Source: Roseibium aestuarii (lineage in GTDB: Bacteria > Pseudomonadota > Alphaproteobacteria > Rhizobiales > Stappiaceae). Taken from it: DNA of 64,000 nt. Where the stretch lies: positions 1 to 64,000 of the forward strand of contig NZ_VORA01000008.1 of the NCBI RefSeq assembly GCF_008477545.1, written 5' to 3'. Both the position numbers and the translations under genes were made by a program. A model generated the notes under the pieces. That model saw only the letters and a list, made by a program, of their open reading frames with translations, had not been told where the DNA came from and searched no databases. Shown one piece after another: positions 51,189 to 64,000 of this stretch (position 1 is the first letter of the stretch; the number at the start of each line of letters is the position of its first letter).

Positions 51189-51956
51189 TCAGGCCGCGTC
51201 GGCCAGTTCGGCGCGGGCCTTCTCGGGCAAATAGGCGATCAGCATTTCCTTGATCAGGGCCGGAGACTTGCTCTCGCGGATCTGCAGCACGCCATCGATG
51301 ATCAGGGTGGTGTTCAGCTCGTCCACGTCGAACTTGGCGTCGAGCTTGTCCACCAGCGGCAGGCAGAGCACGTTGGAAATCAGCGCGCCGTAAAGGGTCG
51401 TCAGCAGCGCGACGGCCATGGAGGGGCCGATGGCCGAGGGATCGTCCATGTTCGCCAGCATCTGCACCAGACCGACCAGCGTGCCGATCATGCCGAAGGC
51501 CGGCGCACTGTCGCCGAGCGCTTTCATGACGCGCTTGCCTTCTGCGAGACGGGTCAGATTGAGGTCGCGTTCGCGCTCCATGGATTCACGGATGAAATCG
51601 AGTTCGTAGCCGTCGGCGATATACTGGACGCCCTTGGCCAGAATGGGGTCGGAGACGTCGACATTTTCCAGGCCGAGCGGACCGGACTTGCGGACGATCT
51701 CGCCCAGGTTGGTGATCTCGGCAATCAGGTCGCGGGGCTTGGGACCGGCGCCTGCGAGCGCCACCTTGAAGCCCGTGCCGAAGGCAGAGCCGACGTCGGC
51801 CAGCTGAAAGCGGATCAGCGTCGCCATGATGCCGCCGCCCACCACGATCAGCACCGACGGGATGTCGATGAACTGACTGAAGCTGCCGCCCATGAAGATG
51901 GCGACCACCACGATGCCGAAGGCGCCTACAATGCCAATGAGTGTCGCGAGATCCAT
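51189..51956 (-). CDS. MotA/PomA-type stator protein
   Basis: A 255-residue membrane protein with four helices. The N-terminus MDLATLIGIVGAFGIVVVAIFMGGS and IDIPSVLIVVGGGIMATLIRF closely follow the PomA (sodium-type MotA) pattern, and the C-terminal helices include PAFGMIGTLVGLVQMLANMDDPSAIGPSMAVALLTTLYG, the family signature. The ATG at 51956 is preferred over an upstream frame extension. It is paired with the PomB-like gene. PomAB stators usually use sodium ions, but the ion cannot be assigned without experiment. Confidence 0.88.
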   Translation of the reverse strand: MDLATLIGIVGAFGIVVVAIFMGGSFSQFIDIPSVLIVVGGGIMATLIRFQLADVGSAFGTGFKVALAGAGPKPRDLIAEITNLGEIVRKSGPLGLENVDVSDPILAKGVQYIADGYELDFIRESMERERDLNLTRLAEGKRVMKALGDSAPAFGMIGTLVGLVQMLANMDDPSAIGPSMAVALLTTLYGALISNVLCLPLVDKLDAKFDVDELNTTLIIDGVLQIRESKSPALIKEMLIAYLPEKARAELADAA

Positions 51957-52110
51957 ACGAGCCACACCGAGAGAACTGAACTTGGCGGAATCGCCGGTGT
52001 GCATCCTAACGGGATCAAGGCTAACCAAATCCTAACCGCCCGCGCAGAATGCGAGAGATCAAGCAGGTTTGATCGCAAATCCTGATGGGGGGCGGGTGAG
52101 ACTTCGGGTC

Positions 52111-53121
52111 TCAGGCCGCGCCGATCCGCAGCAGGTCGTGCAGATGGATCAGGCCGGTGGGCTTGCCCTCGTGGGTCACGAAGACGGACGTGATGCCCTT
52201 GCTGTTGAGCAGCTCCATGACCGTGCCGGAAAGCGCCGAGGCCTCGATGGTCTTCGGATTGCGGGTCATGACCTCTTCCACCTTCTTTTCCAGAAGGTTG
52301 GAGGTGATGTGACGGCGCAAGTCACCGTCGGTGATGACGCCGATCAGCAGTCCGGCATCGTCGATGACGCCGATGGTGCCGAAGCCCTTCTGGGTCATCT
52401 GAAGCAGCGCTTCGGACATGGAATGGCCGGCGGCGATCAGCGGCATGGTGTCGCCGGAGTGCATGATGTCGCGGGCGGCCTTCAGGCTGGCGCCAAGGCG
52501 GCCGCCGGGATGGAAGACGCGGAAATCCTGGGCAGTGAAGCCACGGGTTTCCAGAAGCGCGATGGCCAGGGCGTCGCCAATGGCCATCTGCAGCAGGGTG
52601 GAGGTGGTGGGCGCCAGTCCGTGCGGGCAGGCTTCGGTGATCTTCGGCATCTCCAGCACGATGTCGGAGGCCTGACCGAGGGTGCTGGTGCTCGAGGAGG
52701 TGATGGAGACCAGCGGCACGCGGAAGCGGCGGGTGTAGCCGACCAGGCTTGCGAGCTCCTGGGTCTCGCCGGACCAGGACAAGGCGATGACCACGTCATC
52801 CTGGGTGATCATGCCCAGATCCCCGTGGCTTGCTTCTGCTGCGTGGACGAAGAAGGCCGGGGTGCCGGTGGAGGCAAGGGTCGCCGCAAGCTTGGTGCCG
52901 ATGTGTCCGCTCTTGCCGATGCCGGTGAGAATGACGCGGCCGGGGCTGCGCGAGATCAGGGAAACGGTGCGGGCAAAGGGCTTGGCCAGACCGTCATGCA
53001 GGGCGGCGCGAAGGGCGGCCAATCCGGCAATTTCCACCTCAAGCGTCCGCTCCGCAGAGGTCAGGCAGGACGACAGGTCATCCATCTCTTCAGGCAGGCG
53101 GTCGGCGAGTATGTCGGTCAT
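52111..53121 (-). CDS. kdsD: KpsF/GutQ-type arabinose-5-phosphate isomerase
   Basis: A 336-residue enzyme converting ribulose-5-phosphate to arabinose-5-phosphate, the first step of KDO for lipopolysaccharide or capsule. The SIS domain (about 45-180) has TGIGKSGHIGTKLAATLASTGTP, the catalytic SGET in ALSWSGET and SITSSSTSTLG; two CBS domains follow (about 200-330), with VITDGDLRR. The ATG at 53121 has AAAGGA 5 bases upstream; one 6 bases earlier is less well placed. It is divergent from the outer-membrane barrel gene, linking the two to cell-envelope synthesis. Confidence 0.92.
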   Translation of the reverse strand: MTDILADRLPEEMDDLSSCLTSAERTLEVEIAGLAALRAALHDGLAKPFARTVSLISRSPGRVILTGIGKSGHIGTKLAATLASTGTPAFFVHAAEASHGDLGMITQDDVVIALSWSGETQELASLVGYTRRFRVPLVSITSSSTSTLGQASDIVLEMPKITEACPHGLAPTTSTLLQMAIGDALAIALLETRGFTAQDFRVFHPGGRLGASLKAARDIMHSGDTMPLIAAGHSMSEALLQMTQKGFGTIGVIDDAGLLIGVITDGDLRRHITSNLLEKKVEEVMTRNPKTIEASALSGTVMELLNSKGITSVFVTHEGKPTGLIHLHDLLRIGAA

Positions 53122-53277
53122 GGTCATCCTTTGCGCGGCGGGGCCCGCAGTGTCGCGGCCCTATCTACGCCATGAGCCGAGGGGGTGCAAGTTGAGCAAA
53201 ACTGCGGGTTCCGTCAATGAACAATTAACCATGCTCCGGCACCCTCGGTCCTGAATGTTCAGGATCCGATCCATCCC

Positions 53278-54831
53278 ATGAGACGCGCCGTTTTCCTCGT
53301 GATGCCCCTGCTTCTGGTGGCAACGGAGCCTGCCCTTTCCGAGGGCGGGCCGCTGCTGCTGCGCGGCATGTTGCCTGAGGGCGAGACCGCTGGCGCGAAG
53401 GCGGAAGAGACGGTCGTGATGACGGGTGCGGCCGGGCTGAGCGGCGTTCTGCCGCCCCCCGCGACGGACGAGGAGCTGCAGGGCGATCTCGCCACCGGCG
53501 CCATTCCCGATCCGGATCCCGCCGTCTTTGCCCTGCGCACCTATACGATTCCCCAGGCGGAGGAGGCCGGCACCAGACCTTCGGCTGGTCTTGCCACTGC
53601 AACGGGCCTCTCGGGCAGCGGCCGGGTGGTTCCGGTGGCCCGTTTCTCGGAGCGGGTGCAGCGGGTCGAACGCCAGCAGGGACTGGGCGGATCGCCGGCC
53701 GACAGCGGCATATTCGACGGGGAGACCCGATTCGATGCCGCAGAGGGCCTGCGGATCGGCTCCTTCACGGTTTTTCCCGAGGTCTCGCTGCGCGGTGGCG
53801 TGAGCGACAACGTGGACAGCTCGGTCGCGGGCGAGGCCGGGTCCTTCAGCGTTCTCGAACCGTCCGTCACGGCCCGCTCCAACTGGTCGCGGCATGAACT
53901 CTCCCTGCAGGCCTCCGGCTCGCTGACCACCTACTCGGGCGGGCAGGATCCGGATCCCTCGGCGGCAGCGCGCGCGGGCCTGCGTCTCGACATCGCGCCG
54001 GGGCTCACCGGCAACGGCGGCCTGGCCTACAGCTATGCGCAGGAAAGCAGTTCCACGGCGGAAAGCGCCGGCGGGGCGGATGACGTGCATCAGGTGACCG
54101 CTGACATCGGCCTGGCCCGCGATCTTGGACTGGTCACCGCATCCGGCACGTTCGGGGCGGTGCGCAGTCTCTATTCGGGTGGGGGTGCCGCGTCGTCGGA
54201 CCGGGACAACACGCTCTACAATGCGGGCCTGCGGCTCTCGGCCAATACGGATGCGGTCTTCCGTCCCTTCATCGCGGGAGACCTGCTCCTGCGTCGACAC
54301 GACGGGGATTGCGCAGGGACCTGCGATCAGCGCGACAGCGTCGGCTATGACCTGCGGTTGGGCACAAGGATCGACAACGGCTCCAAGCTCTCGGGCGATG
54401 TGGCCGCCGGCTGGCGCGCGGAGCATCTGGACGACGCGACGCTGGGCGAGCTGAACGGACTGGTGGCGGCGGCCAATCTGGTCTGGTCGCCAACGCGCCG
54501 GACCACCGTGACCGGCGGCCTTGCGACCAGCTTCGAGCCCACCAGCCTGAGTGGGTCGGCCGGGTCGATCATCCATTCGGCGGACGTGCGTCTCGCCCAT
54601 GATTTCGGCGACCGGCTGGCGGGTGAGGTCGGTGCCGGTGTCAGCCGCCGGTCCTATGAGGGGCTGGGCATCGAGGAGACCACGGTCACCGGTCTTGCAG
54701 GGCTGACCTTCGCCCTGACGCGCAATGCGGCCCTGAAGGCCCAGTACACCTACACCGCCTTTTCCTCCAGCGAGGCCGGGCGGGACTATGACGAGAACAG
54801 CATCGAGGCTGGCGTGCGGATCCGTCGCTGA
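53278..54831 (+). CDS. Outer-membrane beta-barrel protein, BBP2_2/DUF2320 type
   Basis: A 517-residue secreted protein. The N-terminal signal peptide MRRAVFLVMPLLLVATEPALS is typical Sec type. About 140 residues of disordered, acidic sequence are followed by a repetitive alternating-hydrophobic region (about 155-517) with many even-spaced aromatic residues, ending in RIRR; this is a barrel of the family found beside exopolysaccharide loci in Rhizobiales. Strand-like motifs such as ITASSTAESAGG recur without exact repeats. Function is not known; OM polysaccharide secretion is possible. Confidence 0.75.
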   Translation: MRRAVFLVMPLLLVATEPALSEGGPLLLRGMLPEGETAGAKAEETVVMTGAAGLSGVLPPPATDEELQGDLATGAIPDPDPAVFALRTYTIPQAEEAGTRPSAGLATATGLSGSGRVVPVARFSERVQRVERQQGLGGSPADSGIFDGETRFDAAEGLRIGSFTVFPEVSLRGGVSDNVDSSVAGEAGSFSVLEPSVTARSNWSRHELSLQASGSLTTYSGGQDPDPSAAARAGLRLDIAPGLTGNGGLAYSYAQESSSTAESAGGADDVHQVTADIGLARDLGLVTASGTFGAVRSLYSGGGAASSDRDNTLYNAGLRLSANTDAVFRPFIAGDLLLRRHDGDCAGTCDQRDSVGYDLRLGTRIDNGSKLSGDVAAGWRAEHLDDATLGELNGLVAAANLVWSPTRRTTVTGGLATSFEPTSLSGSAGSIIHSADVRLAHDFGDRLAGEVGAGVSRRSYEGLGIEETTVTGLAGLTFALTRNAALKAQYTYTAFSSSEAGRDYDENSIEAGVRIRR

Positions 54832-54919
54832 CGGGGCGCGCCGGTTTCGCCACATTCCCGAGACAGACTTGCGGATCTTCCGCGTCTCGGGCCACAAGAA
54901 ACAGGTACAGGAGACCTGA

Positions 54920-56221
54920 ATGACGTCACTGGCAGATTTCGGATTTTCGGTGGTTCGTCGCATGTGCGGCGTGTCGCCGGTTCGTGCGGCCGGGCGACGC
55001 CGGGGAGTGGATCTTCGGCGGCCGGCGCAATCGCTTGCCCTGGCTCTGGGGCTGATCCTGAGCGGCGAGATGATCCGCCCCGCTGCGGCCGATCCGGGGT
55101 TCGACCGGTTCGTGCGGGATCTCTGGCCCCAGGCCAGCGCCGCCGGCATTTCCTCCACGACCTACAATCACGTATTCACCGGCATGGATCCGGATCCGGA
55201 TACCCTGCGCCTGATGGAGGCCCAGTCGGAATTCGTGAAGCCGGTCTGGGACTATCTGTCGAGCGCGGTCTCCGATGACCGGGTGAAGCGGGGACGTGAG
55301 CTTCTGGACGAATATGCCACGGTGCTGAGCCGCATCGAGGCGCGCTATGGCGTCGATCGGGAAGCCATTCTTGCCATCTGGGGCATGGAAACCAACTACG
55401 GCACGTTCAAGGGCCGACACAACGTGATCCGGGCTCTTGCGACGCTGGCCTATGCCGCGCCGCGCCGGGGCGACTTCTGGTCCAAGGAACTGATCAAGGC
55501 GCTCGGCATCGTGCAGGCAGGTCATGTGCGCTACGAGGACATGGAAGGCTCCTGGGCCGGGGCCATGGGTCACACCCAGTTCATGCCCACGAGCTGGCAG
55601 GCCTATGCGGCGGATTATGACGGTGACGGCCGTCGCGACATCTGGACCTCGGTGCCCGATGCGCTGGCCTCCACCGCGAACTATCTGGCCGAGCATGGCT
55701 GGCAGACGGGCAAGACCTGGGGCTACGAGGTCGCCCTGCCGCGCGGTTTCGACTATCGCTTGGCCGATGAAAGCACGACGCTGTCTCTGGGCGAATGGCG
55801 CCGCCATGGCGTGATGCGCGCCAACGGCAAGGAATTTCCCCGTCCGCAGGACGACGCGATCCTGGTGATGCCCGCCGGGGCGGGCGGTCCGGCCTTCCTG
55901 ATGCTGCGCAATTTCTACGTGATCAAGCGCTACAACAATGCCACGGCCTATGCCCTAGCTGTGGGGCATCTGTCTGACCGCATCATCGGCGGCGGCAGTT
56001 TCCACGGCGACTGGTCGCGGGAATATCTGCCCCTGTCCAAGGCAGAGACCAAGGAGCTGCAGGAAGAGCTGAACCGGCGCGGCTACAACGTCGGCTCGGC
56101 CGACGGGCTGGTCGGTCCTGCCACGCGCAAGGCCATCCGGGCCTATCAGAAAGCCCTGGGCCTTATTCCCGACGGCTATGCATCCGTGGTACTTCTGGCC
56201 AGAATGAAGCTGGATGGCTGA
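54920..56221 (+). CDS. Lytic murein transglycosylase (MltB/GH103 type)
   Basis: A 433-residue periplasmic enzyme that cleaves peptidoglycan to 1,6-anhydro-muramyl ends. The N-terminal hydrophobic segment (about 37-52, SLALALGLILSGEMI) suggests an export signal or anchor after a basic lead. The catalytic Glu157 lies in AIWGMETNYG, with MGHTQFMPTSWQAYAADYDGDG and YLAEHGW downstream. A C-terminal peptidoglycan-binding domain (about 370-430; ETKELQEELNRRGYNVGSADGLVGPATRKAI) follows. The SD AGGAGACC precedes the ATG. It is followed 57 bases later by a DUF459 protein. Confidence 0.9.
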   Translation: MTSLADFGFSVVRRMCGVSPVRAAGRRRGVDLRRPAQSLALALGLILSGEMIRPAAADPGFDRFVRDLWPQASAAGISSTTYNHVFTGMDPDPDTLRLMEAQSEFVKPVWDYLSSAVSDDRVKRGRELLDEYATVLSRIEARYGVDREAILAIWGMETNYGTFKGRHNVIRALATLAYAAPRRGDFWSKELIKALGIVQAGHVRYEDMEGSWAGAMGHTQFMPTSWQAYAADYDGDGRRDIWTSVPDALASTANYLAEHGWQTGKTWGYEVALPRGFDYRLADESTTLSLGEWRRHGVMRANGKEFPRPQDDAILVMPAGAGGPAFLMLRNFYVIKRYNNATAYALAVGHLSDRIIGGGSFHGDWSREYLPLSKAETKELQEELNRRGYNVGSADGLVGPATRKAIRAYQKALGLIPDGYASVVLLARMKLDG

Positions 56222-56278
56222 TCCGGAAGACCGGATCGCAGGTAAAGCAGAAGACGCAGGGCGGATCGAGACGGGCAG

Positions 56279-57466
56279 ATGACGCAGACCATGCCAGAGA
56301 CGGTGTATCGTCGCCGCACGCTCCCGTCCCTTGCGCTTGCCTGCGGCCTGATCCTTTGCGGAGCGGCGGTGGTGCTTGCGCTTGTCGCCGCGCCAGCCGG
56401 AGCCCAGACGGATGGATGGGGATCTCGCACCCCCATCGTCGTGGCCGAGAACGGCCGTTTTTCGTTCAATCCCTTCGGATCCCTGCTTCGCCTGTTCAAG
56501 GGGGATGACCGGCAGAAGAGCCGGCCTCCCAAGGATGGGGCCAAGCGCAATTCCTCTGGCGCGGCCTCGTCGGCCGCCTCGGGTGGCTCCAGCTATTCCA
56601 AGCCGCGTTTCGTGGAGCAGGCCAAGGACCCGGAAGCGGGTGTGCTGCTCGTCATCGGCGACGAGATGGCCGATGGCGTGGCCGAAGGGCTGAAGTTCCT
56701 GCTGCAGGACAAGCCCATGGTGCGGACGGAGAAGATTATTCATCCGGGCAGCGGGTTGATCGGTGGCAAGCCCGTGGAATGGTCGGCGGATCTGCGGTCC
56801 TTCGCAGAGCTGGACCGGGTGCGCGCCGTGGTCGTGATGATGGGGCAGCATGATCCTGCTTCCACCCTTGCCGGAGAACCGCCGGTCGAGTTCGGCACGC
56901 AAGCCTGGGCCGATGCCTACCGGACCCGGACGGCGCAGCTTGTCGAGACCGTGCGCGGCCTGCGCAAGCCGGTGATCTGGATCGGCCTGCCGCCGACCAA
57001 TGCGCCGCTGCTCAATGCGGATTTCCAGCTTTTCAGTACCATCCACCGGGAAGAGGCGGAGAAGGGGCGGGGCTCCTATGTCGGGATCTGGGAAATCTTC
57101 CTGTCGGATGCCGGGGAGTATTCCTCCTACGGCCCGGATATCGACGGCCAGCGCAAGAAGCTGCGCACCGGCGACAGGATCGGCTTCACCTGGGACGGCT
57201 ATCTGAAGGTGGCCTTTTTCGTGGAGCGCGAGTTGACCCGAATGCTCGGCGGATACGGCGGGCTCGCCTTCGAAGGCATCGCAGATGATCCGAATTTCAT
57301 CGTGCTGACCGGCAGGTCGACCTCATCCGAGACCGATCTCCTCGGCGGCGAGTCTTCCGATCCGCAGGACAGGCTTGCGGCCACGGCGACCTTGGCCGAG
57401 AGGGTTCTGGTGCGCGGCGAGGCGATGGAAGCGCCCACCGGGCGCGTCGACGACTGGCGGCGGTAA
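56279..57466 (+). CDS. DUF459 (SGNH-like) protein lacking the catalytic residues
   Basis: A 395-residue secreted protein. An N-terminal signal-type segment (about 18-42, PSLALACGLILCGAAVV...) ends at AGA|Q, followed by a Ser/Gly/Lys-rich region and an SGNH-like DUF459 domain (about 120-325). The nucleophile block reads VIGDEMADG (Glu129) where active SGNH hydrolases have GDS, and the Asp-His block reads DRIGFT (Asp299-Gly302) where DxxH is expected; block III is GQHD instead of GxND. It therefore looks like a pseudoenzyme. It lies directly after the lytic transglycosylase, suggesting a regulatory or cell-wall binding role. Confidence 0.8.
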   Translation: MTQTMPETVYRRRTLPSLALACGLILCGAAVVLALVAAPAGAQTDGWGSRTPIVVAENGRFSFNPFGSLLRLFKGDDRQKSRPPKDGAKRNSSGAASSAASGGSSYSKPRFVEQAKDPEAGVLLVIGDEMADGVAEGLKFLLQDKPMVRTEKIIHPGSGLIGGKPVEWSADLRSFAELDRVRAVVVMMGQHDPASTLAGEPPVEFGTQAWADAYRTRTAQLVETVRGLRKPVIWIGLPPTNAPLLNADFQLFSTIHREEAEKGRGSYVGIWEIFLSDAGEYSSYGPDIDGQRKKLRTGDRIGFTWDGYLKVAFFVERELTRMLGGYGGLAFEGIADDPNFIVLTGRSTSSETDLLGGESSDPQDRLAATATLAERVLVRGEAMEAPTGRVDDWRR

Positions 57467-57544
57467 AGCGCGGCGGGTGAGGGGCGCCGCGCGCCCGCGG
57501 GCCGCTGCCTTGTGGCACCTGTGGTCAGGATCGCTCAAAGATCA

Positions 57545-57578
57545 AAGGGCCGCCCCGTTGCCGGGAGCGGCCCTTCTT
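57545..57578. terminator. Terminator-like hairpin between convergent genes
   Basis: A 9-bp stem AAGGGCCGC/GCGGCCCTT (57545-57553, 57567-57575) with a 13-base loop lies between the DUF459 gene and the convergent gltD. The trailing T content is weak on both strands. Confidence 0.6.
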
Positions 57579-57600
57579 CATGTCTGCAAGGTGCTGCCGA

Positions 57601-59046
57601 TCAGCGCGGCAGGTTGCTGGATCCGGTCAGGAACTCGTCCACCGCGCGGGCAGCCTGACGGCCTTCGCGGATGGCCCAGACCACCAGGGACTGACCCTTG
57701 CGCACGTCACCGGCGGCAAAGACGTTGTCCATGGAGGTGCGGTAGTCTTCGGTGTTGGCCTTCACGTTGGTGCGGCCGTCCAGCTCCAGCTTCTCGCCGG
57801 CTTCGGCGATGAAGGTGTCGAGGCGCGGGCCGGAGAAGCCGATGGCGGCCAGCACGAGATCAGCCTTGAGGATGAACTCGGTGCCTTCGATCGGACGACG
57901 CTTTTCATCCACGCGGGCGCATTTCACGCCGGTTACATGGCCGTCTTCGCCCACGATGCCGAGGGTTGCCGCGGAAAACTCGCGCTCGGCACCTTCGGCC
58001 TGGGACGACGAGGTGCGGAACTTCGTCGGCCAGTAGGGCCAGATGGTGAGCTTGTCTTCCTTGAGCGGCGGGATCGGGCGGATGTCGAGCTGGGTCACCG
58101 AGAGGGCACCCTGGCGGAAGGCCGTGCCGACGCAGTCGGACGCGGTGTCGCCGCCGCCGATGACGACGACATGCTTGCCCGCGGCCCAGATCGGCGCTTC
58201 GTTGACGCCCGGCTTGATTTCCGGCTCGCCACCGACGCGACGGTTCTGCTGGGTCAGGTAGGTCATGGCCCAGTGGCAGCCCTCGAGGGACTCGAAGCCG
58301 TCAACACCCGGATCACGCGGACGCTCGGCGCCGGCGCAGAGGATCACGGCGTCGTGACGCTCGGCCAGATCTTCCAGGGAGATGGTGGTGCCCACGTCGA
58401 CGCCGTAGTGGAACGTGACGCCTTCGCCTTCCAGCTGGGTCACGCGGCGGTCGATGTAGTGCTTTTCCATCTTGAAGTCGGGAATGCCATAGCGCAGCAG
58501 GCCGCCGGCCTTGGCTTCGCGCTCATAGACATGGACCGTGTGACCTGCGCGGGCGAGCTGCTGGGCAGCGGCCATGCCGGCAGGCCCGGAGCCAACGATG
58601 GCGACGGCCTTGCCGGTCTTGATCGCAGCCGGTTCCGGCACGATCCAGCCCTCGGCCCACCCCTTGTCGGCCAGCGCCTGCTCGACCGACTTGATGTTCA
58701 CCGGGATGTCTTCCAGGTTCAGGGTGCAGGCTTCCTCGCAAGGCGCGGGGCAGATGCGACCGGTGAACTCCGGGAAGTTGTTGGTGCTGTGCAGGTTGCG
58801 CAGGGCCAGATCCCAGTCGCCGCCATAGACCAGATCGTTCCAGTCGGGGATCTGGTTGTGCACGGGGCAGCCGGTGGGGCCGTGGCAGAAGGGGATGCCG
58901 CAATCCATGCAGCGGGCGGCCTGACGCTGGACCTCCGGCTCCGTCAGCGGGATCGTGAAATCCCTGAAGTGACGAATACGGTCGGACGCCGGCTGATACT
59001 TCTGCTCCTGGCGGTCAATTTCCAAAAATCCGGTAACCTTGCCCAA
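57601..59046 (-). CDS. gltD: Glutamate synthase (NADPH) small subunit
   Basis: A 481-residue flavoprotein that passes electrons from NADPH through FAD and two 4Fe-4S clusters to GltB. N-terminal cysteine clusters are CMDC with Cys54 and Cys60 (46-60) and CPAPCEEAC (99-107). The FAD motif is VGSGPAG (about 151-157), and a second GGGDTASDCVG motif near residue 275 binds NADPH. The C-terminal flavin segment is NVFAAGDVRKGQSLVVWAIREGRQAA. It follows gltB by 99 bases on the same strand; both act in ammonia assimilation. Confidence 0.97.
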   Translation of the reverse strand: MGKVTGFLEIDRQEQKYQPASDRIRHFRDFTIPLTEPEVQRQAARCMDCGIPFCHGPTGCPVHNQIPDWNDLVYGGDWDLALRNLHSTNNFPEFTGRICPAPCEEACTLNLEDIPVNIKSVEQALADKGWAEGWIVPEPAAIKTGKAVAIVGSGPAGMAAAQQLARAGHTVHVYEREAKAGGLLRYGIPDFKMEKHYIDRRVTQLEGEGVTFHYGVDVGTTISLEDLAERHDAVILCAGAERPRDPGVDGFESLEGCHWAMTYLTQQNRRVGGEPEIKPGVNEAPIWAAGKHVVVIGGGDTASDCVGTAFRQGALSVTQLDIRPIPPLKEDKLTIWPYWPTKFRTSSSQAEGAEREFSAATLGIVGEDGHVTGVKCARVDEKRRPIEGTEFILKADLVLAAIGFSGPRLDTFIAEAGEKLELDGRTNVKANTEDYRTSMDNVFAAGDVRKGQSLVVWAIREGRQAARAVDEFLTGSSNLPR

Positions 59047-59145
59047 GGTGACCTCCTCACAAATCTCTCAAGTCTCTGGGCGGCTCGATCGGGTGCGGAG
59101 GGATCCGCACCCGAGAGCCGGGCTTCGTTCTTTCGTGTGTGCGGA

Positions 59146-63888
<4,743 letters not shown>

Positions 63889-64000
63889 TTGCTCCCTCAC
63901 GTGTTCGCACACGATGTTTCCGGGCCGGGGTCCGGCGTCAGGCTGTCGTCCGGGTCGCGTTCCTTGCGGGATGCGGCTCGTGTGACGACCCTGGCCATCG

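Overview
The window reads as chromosomal DNA of a free-living, GC-rich alphaproteobacterium, most likely order Hyphomicrobiales (Stappia/Pannonibacter/Roseibium-like). This is inferred from overall gene content: glutamate synthase GltBD, a BBP2-type outer-membrane barrel, KdsD, a DUF2937 protein, a His-rich COG0523 GTPase paired with a WD40 protein, TRAP and ABC solute transporters, and an alphaproteobacterial-type initiator tRNA relic. The genus cannot be fixed from sequence alone. Coding density is high, codon use is uniform, and there is no sign of an insertion sequence, prophage, integrase or CRISPR array.

Layout. 1-469 has no protein gene: three terminator-like hairpins surround a broken, expanded relic of tRNA-fMet. 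470-7641 holds an SDR, an AroE-like dehydrogenase divergent from a GntR regulator, and an operon GntR - NMT1-type ABC transporter - FAD oxidoreductase, facing a creatininase-family amidohydrolase. 7889-12440 carries an SprA/CJM1_0395-type protein, two convergent MFS transporters and a zinc peptidase-like protein. 12556-22467 is a nitrogen-heterocycle block: 8-oxoguanine deaminase and a Rid protein on the minus strand, then a seven-gene plus-strand operon (ABC transporter, cytosine-deaminase-like enzyme, FAD-linked oxidase, two flavodoxin-fold NAD(P)H oxidoreductases), followed by a MarR regulator. The seven-gene operon is preceded by a full-consensus sigma-54 (RpoN) promoter and two upstream dyads. 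This is the best candidate for an undescribed system.

22482-38935 is mixed: ChrA, a small membrane protein, Ogt, an EamA exporter, a LacI regulator, a PAS/GAF/GGDEF diguanylate cyclase, a D-2-hydroxyacid dehydrogenase, an aminotransferase, the COG0523-WD40 pair, DUF2937, a gamma-glutamyltransferase homologue, a LysR regulator and a Leu/Phe-type dehydrogenase. 39173-47336 holds a fused DUF1007-RcnA metal exporter, a PuuD-like hydrolase, and a TRAP operon with a double-length DctQ and a DctM bearing a coiled-coil tail of about 320 residues. 47607-57466 covers ferrochelatase, SPFH/NfeD, a PomAB-like stator pair, KdsD and envelope proteins (OM barrel, lytic transglycosylase, a DUF459 protein lacking its SGNH catalytic residues). 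57601-63888 is gltD-gltB.

The recurring theme is uptake and breakdown of nitrogen-containing small molecules (three solute-import operons, four amidohydrolase or deaminase enzymes, gamma-glutamyl enzymes, amino-acid dehydrogenase, aminotransferase), with ammonia assimilation by GOGAT at the right edge. In all three import operons the binding-protein gene is separated from the next transporter gene by a stable hairpin, consistent with higher expression of the binding protein.
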